DNA of 11,774 nucleotides from an uncultured Oscillospiraceae bacterium (GTDB lineage: Bacteria > Bacillota > Clostridia > Oscillospirales > Oscillospiraceae), in contig CANQKJ010000042.1 of the NCBI GenBank assembly GCA_947624465.1, positions 1-11,774 on the forward strand, in the 5' to 3' direction. The notes below the pieces were generated by a model. It was not told the origin of the DNA and ran no database searches. It saw nothing but the letters and a program-made list of their open reading frames with translations. Shown piece after piece: positions 7,005 to 11,774 of this stretch (position 1 is the first letter of the stretch; each line of letters begins with the position of its first letter). Made by a program: the position numbers and the translations under genes.

Positions 7005-7016
7005 CACAAGCTTGTG
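7005..7016. other. Perfect 12-bp palindrome at the symporter transcription start
   Basis: CACAAGCTTGTG is a perfect palindrome lying exactly where transcription from the 6972-7000 promoter should begin. Its position would suit an operator for a dimeric regulator. No regulator is identified and no second copy was noticed, so the function is a guess. Confidence 0.35.
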
Positions 7017-7033
7017 AGAAAGAGGGGAGCGCC

Positions 7034-8590
7034 ATGCTCGCAAATCTGCCCGTTCTCGCCCTGGAGGCGGCGGAGCCCACCGGCCTGCTGAAGGTGATCA
7101 CCGATGTGAACGACTTCATCAACAGCAACATCGTCTGGGGCTGGCCCGCCATCATCCTGCTGACCTTCGTGGGCATCCTGATGACCTGCCTGACCAAATG
7201 CTTCCAGGTCAGCCACTTCGGCCACTGGATGAAGCAGACCATCGGCAGCATCTTCAAAAAGGACGTGTCCGGCCACACCCAGGACAAATCCATCTCCCAG
7301 TTCCAGTCCCTGTGCACCGCCCTGGCGGCCACCGTGGGCACCGGCAACATCGTGGGGGTGGCGGGGGCCATCATCACCGGCGGCCCCGGCGCGGTGTTCT
7401 GGATGTGGGTCATCGCCTTCTTCGGCATGATGACCAACTACTCCGAGAATGTGCTGGGCATCTGCTACCGCCGCAAGAGCGAGAGCGGCGAGTGGCACGG
7501 CGGCGCCATGTACTACCTGCGGGACGGCCTGGGCGCCAAGAAGGGCTGCAAGACCATCGGCGCGGTGCTGGCGGTGCTGTTCTCCGTGTTCTGCTTCCTG
7601 GCCTCCTTCGGCATCGGCAACATGACCCAGGTGAACTCCATCTCCGGCAATATGAAGGCCGTGTTCGGCGTGCCCACCTGGGTCACCGGCGTGGTGATCC
7701 TGGCCCTGGTGGCCCTGGTCATCCTGGGTGGGCTGAAGCGCATTGCCTCCGTCACCGAGAAGATCGTGCCCTTCATGGTCATCCTGTATGTTCTGGGCAC
7801 CCTGGTCATCCTGCTCACCAATCTGCACCAGATCCCCGCCGTGTTCGGCGCCATCTTCAAGGGGGCCTTCGGCATGAAGGCCGCCGCCGGCGGCATCGTG
7901 GGGTCGGGCATCAAGCTGGCCATCGAACAGGGGGCCAAGCGGGGCGTATTCTCCAATGAGGCGGGCCTGGGCTCCTCCGTCATGGTCCACTCCAGCTCCA
8001 ACGTGAAGGAGCCGGTGCGCCAGGGTATGTGGGGCATCTTCGAGGTGTTCGCCGACACCATCGTGGTCTGCACCCTCACCGCCTTCTCCATCCTGTCCTC
8101 CGATCTGGTGGACCTGTCCACCGGCGCGGTGGTCGCCGAGTGGGAGGGCGTGGCCATCAACAACTCCAACCTGATGAGCACCATCTTCGGCGAGCGGTTC
8201 GGGTTCATCGGCTCCGCCTTCGTGGCCATCGCCGTCATGCTCTTCGCCTTCTCCACCGTGCTGGGCTGGTCCCACTACGGCTCCACCGCCTGCGGCTTCC
8301 TGTTCTCCGACAAGGCCGTGCTGGCCTATCGGATCATCTTCGTCGTCGCCATCTTCGGCGGCGCGGTGATGGGCGAGAACCTGGCCTGGGACATCGCCGA
8401 CACCCTCAACGGCATGATGATGATCCCCAACCTGATCGGCGTGCTGGTGCTGTGCCCGGTGGTCTATAAGATCACCAAGAATTACGTGGACCGCCACATG
8501 CGCCGCCAGGACATCCAGCCCATGCTGTCCAACTTCAAGGACATCCAGGACGAGAACGCTCCCCTGGTGCGCTCCGGCAAGGCGGAGTAA
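7034..8590 (+). CDS. Alanine/glycine:cation symporter, AGCS family
   Basis: A 518-residue polytopic membrane protein that should import alanine or glycine with Na+ (or H+). AGCS signatures are GTGNIVGVAGAIITGGPGA (from residue 102), the FSNEAGLGSS motif (306-315) and FSTVLGWSHYG near the C-terminal third. About ten or more hydrophobic segments are visible, the first near residues 35-55. The C-terminal tail is hydrophilic. The ATG at 7034 follows GAGGGGAG (7022-7029). Longer in-frame starts, beginning at 6878, overlap the upstream terminator and precede the promoter, so they are rejected. The gene is monocistronic, with its own strong promoter and terminator. The exact substrate (Ala, Gly or D-Ala) cannot be read from sequence. 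Confidence 0.94.
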   Translation: MLANLPVLALEAAEPTGLLKVITDVNDFINSNIVWGWPAIILLTFVGILMTCLTKCFQVSHFGHWMKQTIGSIFKKDVSGHTQDKSISQFQSLCTALAATVGTGNIVGVAGAIITGGPGAVFWMWVIAFFGMMTNYSENVLGICYRRKSESGEWHGGAMYYLRDGLGAKKGCKTIGAVLAVLFSVFCFLASFGIGNMTQVNSISGNMKAVFGVPTWVTGVVILALVALVILGGLKRIASVTEKIVPFMVILYVLGTLVILLTNLHQIPAVFGAIFKGAFGMKAAAGGIVGSGIKLAIEQGAKRGVFSNEAGLGSSVMVHSSSNVKEPVRQGMWGIFEVFADTIVVCTLTAFSILSSDLVDLSTGAVVAEWEGVAINNSNLMSTIFGERFGFIGSAFVAIAVMLFAFSTVLGWSHYGSTACGFLFSDKAVLAYRIIFVVAIFGGAVMGENLAWDIADTLNGMMMIPNLIGVLVLCPVVYKITKNYVDRHMRRQDIQPMLSNFKDIQDENAPLVRSGKAE

Positions 8591-8604
8591 AATCATCCAT
8601 CATG

Positions 8605-8636
8605 AAAGGGCGTCCGCGGCCGCGGACGCCCTTTTT
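8605..8636 (+). terminator. Terminator of the AGCS gene
   Basis: A perfect palindrome (8605-8634, centre after 8619, containing a NotI site) gives a GC-rich hairpin ending in TTTTT. It starts 14 nt after the stop codon. Confidence 0.9.
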
Positions 8637-8655
8637 GCGCGGTCGAATCCCACCG

Positions 8656-8684
8656 TTGAAGATTTCGGCGGAATGGGCTATACT
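8656..8684 (+). promoter_or_regulatory. Promoter of the SUV3-like helicase gene
   Basis: TTGAAG (8656-8661), a 17-nt spacer and TATACT (8679-8684). Transcription should begin near 8691, about 35 nt before the GTG start codon. It lies 20 nt after the preceding terminator. Confidence 0.7.
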
Positions 8685-8725
8685 ATGGAAAAACGGTTGA
8701 ATGACAGCGGAGAGGAGGGAGCGCT

Positions 8726-10747
8726 GTGCCCAGGGGGAACCGTGGGAGGGGCTGGCCGCCCGTCCGGTGGAAGCGGACGGGGGAGGCCCTGGCCCACGCC
8801 TGGAATGAGACGAAGCGGGACGGCTCCCAGGCATGGCGGCTGGCGGGGTACTATCACCGGGCCATCCGAAAGCGGGTGTCCGGCGGCGTCAGGGGCCGTC
8901 CCACCGCCGCCCAGGCCAACGCCTGGCTGGGGGAGTTTTTGGCCGTCGAGCGCCGGTGCAGCCCCAGGCAGCTCCCGGAGCTGCTGCGGCATTTCATGCG
9001 GGCGGCCCCGCTGCTGGGGGGCGATACGCCCACGCCGCTGGCCGTCCAGGCGCTGGAGCGCTATCCCCGCGTGCTCCACGAGGCCGCCCGGCGGTCCCTG
9101 GAGGACTTCTCCGCCGCCCACCCGGAGGCCGATACCGGCGCCCTGCTGGCGGCAAAGGGCTTCCCGGAGGAGCTGCTTTTGTCCGACGGGCTGGAGGCCG
9201 TCTGGTCGGTGTGGTATGTGCCCCAGGCCATCCGCACCAGCCTGTCCCTGCTGGTGGCCCTGAATCCCAGGGACGAGTACCCGGAGGCCCGGGCCATGCG
9301 GCGGAGGTTCATCCTCCACATCGGCGGCACCAACACCGGCAAGACCTACGAGGGCTTCCGGCATCTGAAGCTGGCCAAAACCGGGGTCTACCTGGCCCCC
9401 CTGCGCCTTTTGGCCCTGGAGGGGCAGGAGACCCTGCTGGACGCGGGGGTGAAATGCAGTCTCTCCACCGGCGAGGAGGAGGACGTGCGGGAGGGGGACA
9501 CCCATGTGGCTGCCACCGCCGAGAAGCTGGATTTGAAGCGCCGGTGGGACGCGGCGGTCATCGACGAGTGCCAGATGATCGCGGACCCCCAGCGGGGCTA
9601 TGCCTGGACGAGGGCCATTCTGGGGGTGCTGGCCCCGGAGGTCCACCTGTGCGCCGCGCCGGAGGCAAAAGACCTGCTCATCCGGCTCATCGAGAGCTGC
9701 GGCGACAGCTGGGAGGTGGTGGAGCATGAGCGCACCACCCCTCTTATCTGCATGGACCGCACCGTGGACTACCAGCGGATCATGCCGGGGGACGCCCTCA
9801 TCACCTTCTCCAAGGTGGGGGTGCTGTCCGTGGCCGAGGACCTGCGCCAGAGCGGAAAGGAACCCGCCATCATCTACGGGGCACTGCCCTACTCCACCCG
9901 GCGGAAGCAGATGGAGGGCTTTCTGGCCGGGGAGATGGAATATGTGGTGTCCACCGACGCCATCGGCATGGGGCTGAACCTGCCCATCCGCCGGATCATC
10001 TTCATGGAGACGGAGAAGTTCGACGGGACGGAGCGCCGGGAGCTGCGGCCGGAGGAGATCAAGCAGATCGCCGGCCGGGCGGGCCGCTACGGGATGTATA
10101 ACAAGGGCTTCGTGGGGGCCACCCAGAACCTGCCCACCATCCGTGCGGGGCTGGAGGCGGTGGTCCCGCCGCTGCAATGCGCCGTGGCGGGCTTCTCCGA
10201 TCTGGTGCTGCGGGTGGACTTCGATCTGCTGGAGGTGCTCACCGAGTGGAGTAAAATGCCCAGCCCGGAGCCCTACCGCAAGCTGGACGTGAGCCGCTAT
10301 ATCTCCCTCATCTCCGAAATGCGGGAGATGGGCTTCACCCTCACCAAGGAGCAGGAGCTGCGGGCGGCCAACATCCCCTTCGACGAGACGGAGGACGCCC
10401 TGCGGGACCTGTTCTTCCAGTTCCTCCGCCGCTGGCAGCAGGGGGAACCCATCGATCAGCCGGGGCTGCCGGAGGGGGAGCCCACCCTGCCGGAGCTGGA
10501 ACAGCACTACCGCAAGCTGGATCTGTATTTCTCCTTCGCCAGGGCCTTCGACTGCCCGGTGGACGAGGACCGGCTGTATGACAGCCGGGAGGAGGTGGCG
10601 GAGGAGATCAACGAGATACTGCTCCACCGGCTGAGAAATAATATCCGCTTCTGCGACCGCTGCGGCAAGGCCCTGCCCCTCCAGCACCGGGGCCGGCTGT
10701 GCGACGCCTGCTACCGGGCCACCCGGCCGCGGTTTTCGCGCCGATGA
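8726..10747 (+). CDS. SUV3-like superfamily 2 RNA helicase with C-terminal zinc ribbon
   Basis: A 673-residue helicase whose core (about 195-460) closely resembles mitochondrial SUV3, the RNA-unwinding partner of an exoribonuclease. Motif I is GGTNTGKT (200-207, K206; SUV3 has GPTNSGKT). Motif II is DECQ (280-283), inside AVIDECQMIADP with AWTRAILG downstream as in SUV3. Motif V is STDAIGMGLNLP (409-420) and motif VI is QIAGRAGR (447-454). The N-terminal ~190 residues are helical and I do not recognise them. The C-terminus has a CxxC-x12-CxxC zinc ribbon (C643, C646, C659, C662). The start is GTG with AGGAGGG (8713-8719) 6 nt upstream. It has its own promoter and ends at a terminator shared with the convergent tRNA operon. 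ATP-driven RNA unwinding is inferred from family; no nuclease partner lies in the window. Confidence 0.9.
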   Translation: MPRGNRGRGWPPVRWKRTGEALAHAWNETKRDGSQAWRLAGYYHRAIRKRVSGGVRGRPTAAQANAWLGEFLAVERRCSPRQLPELLRHFMRAAPLLGGDTPTPLAVQALERYPRVLHEAARRSLEDFSAAHPEADTGALLAAKGFPEELLLSDGLEAVWSVWYVPQAIRTSLSLLVALNPRDEYPEARAMRRRFILHIGGTNTGKTYEGFRHLKLAKTGVYLAPLRLLALEGQETLLDAGVKCSLSTGEEEDVREGDTHVAATAEKLDLKRRWDAAVIDECQMIADPQRGYAWTRAILGVLAPEVHLCAAPEAKDLLIRLIESCGDSWEVVEHERTTPLICMDRTVDYQRIMPGDALITFSKVGVLSVAEDLRQSGKEPAIIYGALPYSTRRKQMEGFLAGEMEYVVSTDAIGMGLNLPIRRIIFMETEKFDGTERRELRPEEIKQIAGRAGRYGMYNKGFVGATQNLPTIRAGLEAVVPPLQCAVAGFSDLVLRVDFDLLEVLTEWSKMPSPEPYRKLDVSRYISLISEMREMGFTLTKEQELRAANIPFDETEDALRDLFFQFLRRWQQGEPIDQPGLPEGEPTLPELEQHYRKLDLYFSFARAFDCPVDEDRLYDSREEVAEEINEILLHRLRNNIRFCDRCGKALPLQHRGRLCDACYRATRPRFSRR

Positions 10748-10774
10748 ACGAGGCGGCGCGGATAGGTGTAACGC

Positions 10775-10811
10775 AAAAAGCGAGCGCCTGCTTTGCAGAC
10801 GCTCGCTTTTT
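10775..10811. terminator. Bidirectional terminator between the helicase gene and the tRNA operon
   Basis: AAAAAGCGAGCG (10775-10786) pairs with CGCTCGCTTTTT (10800-10811). An inner CTGC/GCAG stem extends it after one mismatch. The A and T runs at the ends give a T-tract in both directions. On the minus strand it begins at the last base of the encoded CCA of tRNA-Lys. Confidence 0.92.
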
Positions 10812-10886
10812 GGTGACTCGTCGGGGGCTCGAACCCCGGACCTTCGCCTTAAAAGGGCGTTGCTCTACCAACTGAGCTAACGAGTC
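10811..10886 (-). tRNA. tRNA-Lys (anticodon TTT)
   Basis: Full cloverleaf on the minus strand: acceptor GACTCGT/ACGAGTC, D stem GCTC/GAGC, loop CTTTTAA (anticodon TTT), T arm CGGGG-TTCGAAC-CCCCG, discriminator A, encoded CCA at 10813-10811. The top pair of the anticodon stem is an A-A mismatch, leaving four good pairs. It is the last tRNA of the operon. Confidence 0.96.
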
Positions 10887-10890
10887 ATAT

Positions 10891-10923
10891 TCGCGGACTT
10901 CATGGGGTCCCAAAAATCCGCGA
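10891..10923 (-). other. Hairpin in the 5' leader of tRNA-Lys
   Basis: TCGCGGA (10891-10897) and TCCGCGA (10917-10923) form a 7-bp stem with a 19-nt loop, starting 4 nt upstream of mature tRNA-Lys. It belongs to the precursor RNA and could affect 5' processing. It is not part of the repeated spacer element. Confidence 0.4.
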
Positions 10924-10937
10924 AGCAGAAAATGGGC

Positions 10938-10985
10938 CCCCGCAAAGCCGTCCTTTGGCTTTGTGGGGAGAGGGAGGCAGCGGAG
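10938..10985 (-). repeat. tRNA-spacer repeat, truncated copy (Gln-Lys spacer)
   Basis: Hairpin CCCCGCAAAGCC / GGCTTTGTGGGG (10938-10949 with 10957-10968, 12 bp with one G-T pair), followed by only the first ~12 bases of the conserved block (GAGGCAGCGGA). The copy then stops where another begins. Confidence 0.75.
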
Positions 10986-10996
10986 GCACCCCAATG

Positions 10997-11101
10997 GGGG
11001 TCCCCGCAAAATGCGGAGCATTTTGTGGGGGGAGGAGGCGCGACGAAGTGAGCGAGCTCTGGCCGCAGGCCGGAGCGAGGAATACGCAGTCCGCGCCGAC
11101 G
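10997..11101 (-). repeat. tRNA-spacer repeat, full copy after tRNA-Gln
   Basis: A 13-bp hairpin (11002-11014 with 11018-11030) is followed by a 68-bp block (11034-11101) that is the most diverged of the three. The block has its own 9-bp stem (11056-11064 with 11068-11076), ends in CGCCGACG and lies 3 nt from the tRNA-Gln CCA. Confidence 0.8.
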
Positions 11102-11104
11102 ATG

Positions 11105-11179
11105 TGGCTGGGATGGCTGGACTCGAACCAGCGAATGCGGGAGTCAAAGTCCCGTGCCTTACCACTTGGCTACACCCCA
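11105..11179 (-). tRNA. tRNA-Gln (anticodon TTG)
   Basis: Acceptor TGGGGTG/CATCCCA (one G-T pair), D stem GCC/GGC, anticodon loop CTTTGAC giving TTG, T arm GCTGG-TTCGAGT-CCAGC, discriminator G, encoded CCA at 11107-11105. This reads CAA (and CAG by wobble). Confidence 0.96.
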
Positions 11180-11190
11180 ATGTGAAGTGA

Positions 11191-11225
11191 GGCGAGGGCC
11201 GGAGCGGACGCCCCGGCCCTCAGCC
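11191..11225 (-). other. Hairpin in the His-Gln spacer
   Basis: GAGGGCCGG (11194-11202) pairs with CCGGCCCTC (11213-11221), extended by GGC/GCC across a bulged A. This 51-nt spacer lacks the repeat found in the other three, and no T-run follows, so it is probably a processing or spacer hairpin. Confidence 0.5.
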
Positions 11226-11230
11226 TGATA

Positions 11231-11307
11231 TGGGGTGGGTAATGGGGCTCGAACCCACGACACCCGGAACCACAATCCGGTGCTCTCCCAGCTGAGCTAT
11301 ACCCACC
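11231..11307 (-). tRNA. tRNA-His (anticodon GTG)
   Basis: Acceptor GTGGGTA/TACCCAC plus the extra G(-1) at 11307 facing discriminator C73 (11234), the identity mark of tRNA-His. Anticodon loop TTGTGGT gives GTG; T arm GTGGG-TTCGAGC-CCCAT; encoded CCA at 11233-11231. Confidence 0.97.
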
Positions 11308-11322
11308 ATATAAAGTTGTGCT

Positions 11323-11340
11323 GGGGTCCCCGCAAAGCCG
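11323..11340 (-). repeat. tRNA-spacer repeat, half-hairpin remnant (His-Arg spacer)
   Basis: GGGGTCCCCGCAAAGCCG repeats the start of the full copy 35 bp further on (11358-11376, which has one extra C), but the closing GGCTTTGTGGGG arm is missing. It looks like a truncated duplicate. Confidence 0.65.
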
Positions 11341-11357
11341 CCTTTTCGGAGAACCAA

Positions 11358-11467
11358 GGGGTCCCCCGCAAAGCCGTCCCCCAGGCTTTGTGGGGAAAGG
11401 AGGCGCAGCGGAGTGAGCGAGACCTACCGCTTGCGGCGGGGCGAGCGATATGCAGCTTACGCCGACG
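11358..11467 (-). repeat. tRNA-spacer repeat, full copy after tRNA-Arg
   Basis: A 12-bp hairpin (11364-11375 with 11384-11395) is followed by the 69-bp block 11399-11467. By hand alignment the block matches 59 of 69 positions, without gaps, in the copy at 11630-11698, including 26 identical bases in a row. It ends CGCCGACG, 3 nt from the tRNA-Arg CCA. Confidence 0.85.
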
Positions 11468-11470
11468 CCG

Positions 11471-11547
11471 TGGTACGCCTGAAGGGACTCGAACCCCCGG
11501 CCCGCTGCTTAGAAGGCAGCTGCTCTATCCACCTGAGCTACAGGCGC
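11471..11547 (-). tRNA. tRNA-Arg (anticodon TCT)
   Basis: Acceptor GCGCCTG/CAGGCGT (first pair G-U), D stem GCTC/GAGC, anticodon stem GCTGC/GCAGC with loop CTTCTAA giving TCT, T arm GGGGG-TTCGAGT-CCCTT (two G-U pairs), discriminator A, encoded CCA at 11473-11471. It reads AGA codons. Confidence 0.95.
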
Positions 11548-11593
11548 GTATTGTGCCCTTTTCAGGCTCTGCCCGGAAAGAGACCGCCCTTCC

Positions 11594-11698
11594 GGGGCCC
11601 CACAAAGCGTTCTCCCGCTTTGTGGGGAGAGAGGGGCAGCGGAATGAACGAGCTCTGCCGCTTGCGGCGGGGCGAGCGATATGGAGCTTGCCCCGACG
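11594..11698 (-). repeat. tRNA-spacer repeat, full copy after tRNA-Gly
   Basis: A perfect 12-bp hairpin CCCCACAAAGCG / CGCTTTGTGGGG (11598-11609 with 11616-11627) is followed by the 69-bp block 11630-11698. The block contains a second stem GGGGCGAGC / GCTTGCCCC (11669-11677 with 11686-11694, one G-T pair). It ends directly at the encoded CCA of tRNA-Gly with no gap. Confidence 0.85.
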
Positions 11699-11772
11699 TG
11701 GAGCGGGTGATGGGAATCGAACCCACGCGACCAGCTTGGAAGGCTGGGATTCTACCATTGAACTACACCCGC
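11699..11772 (-). tRNA. tRNA-Gly (anticodon TCC)
   Basis: Acceptor GCGGGTG/CACCCGC, D stem GTTC/GAAT, anticodon stem CCAGC/GCTGG with loop CTTCCAA giving TCC, T arm GTGGG-TTCGATT-CCCAT, discriminator T, encoded CCA at 11701-11699. It is the first tRNA of the operon seen here; the promoter and any earlier tRNAs lie beyond the window edge. Confidence 0.96.
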
Positions 11773-11774
11773 AT

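Noticed and set aside
6878..7033. N-terminal extension of the AGCS symporter
   Set aside because: It would begin ahead of the upstream terminator hairpin and the TATAAT promoter; the ATG at 7034 has the ribosome binding site.
7001..7033. Glycine riboswitch ahead of the AGCS gene
   Set aside because: The predicted leader is about 27 nt, far too short for the aptamer.
6968..8596. Minus-strand open frame of about 540 codons opposite the symporter
   Set aside because: His/Gly/Asp-rich antisense product of a membrane-protein gene; no domain visible.
8678..10687. Minus-strand open frame of about 670 codons opposite the helicase
   Set aside because: The plus-strand product has all SF2 helicase motifs, a ribosome binding site and a promoter; the antisense product is compositionally odd and unrecognisable.
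10608..11180. Open frames crossing the tRNA-Lys/tRNA-Gln region on both strands
   Set aside because: They translate tRNA genes and their spacer repeats; the cloverleaf structures explain the sequence.
10938..11698. CRISPR array interpretation of the tRNA-region repeats
   Set aside because: Copies are few, unevenly spaced, separated by tRNA genes and internally palindromic; no cas genes.
11525..11758. Minus-strand open frame across the Gly-Arg spacer
   Set aside because: It starts in tRNA-Gly and ends in tRNA-Arg; not a protein gene.

Overview
The window looks like a chromosomal segment from a GC-rich member of the Firmicutes (class Clostridia; my guess is the Oscillospiraceae / Flavonifractor-like gut lineage). 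The evidence is a Gram-positive LexA with a DinR-type SOS box, strong AGGAGG-type ribosome binding sites, sigma-A-like promoters, rho-independent terminators after most units, codon third positions dominated by G and C, and tRNA genes that all encode CCA. The genus-level placement is inference; no rRNA is present.

Layout. 2-856 is the C-terminal part of a ComM/YifB AAA+ ATPase, cut by the window edge. It converges on secG (minus strand) across a shared bidirectional terminator. Divergent from secG is lexA, whose promoter has an SOS box touching the -35. Then come proB-proA (proline synthesis, 4-bp overlap) and a metal-efflux unit: a CadC-type ArsR repressor with both of its metal sites, a free-standing HMA metal-binding protein, and a Zn/Cd/Pb P1B-ATPase that lacks its own HMA domain. 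A terminator-like hairpin sits between the last two. Next are a monocistronic alanine/glycine:cation symporter (AGCS family) and a 673-residue helicase closely resembling mitochondrial SUV3, with a C-terminal zinc ribbon.

The right end is a minus-strand tRNA operon, transcribed Gly(TCC)-Arg(TCT)-His(GTG)-Gln(TTG)-Lys(TTT), ending at a terminator shared with the convergent helicase gene. Three of its four spacers carry a repeated ~105-110 bp element made of a CCCCGCAAAGCC-type hairpin plus a 69-bp conserved block that abuts the encoded CCA of the preceding tRNA. Truncated copies lie beside the full ones.

Most of the window is ordinary housekeeping. The parts that deserve a second look are the tRNA-spacer repeat family, the split HMA/ATPase arrangement with an internal terminator, and the bacterial SUV3-like helicase. 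I see no phage, transposase, CRISPR or defence system.
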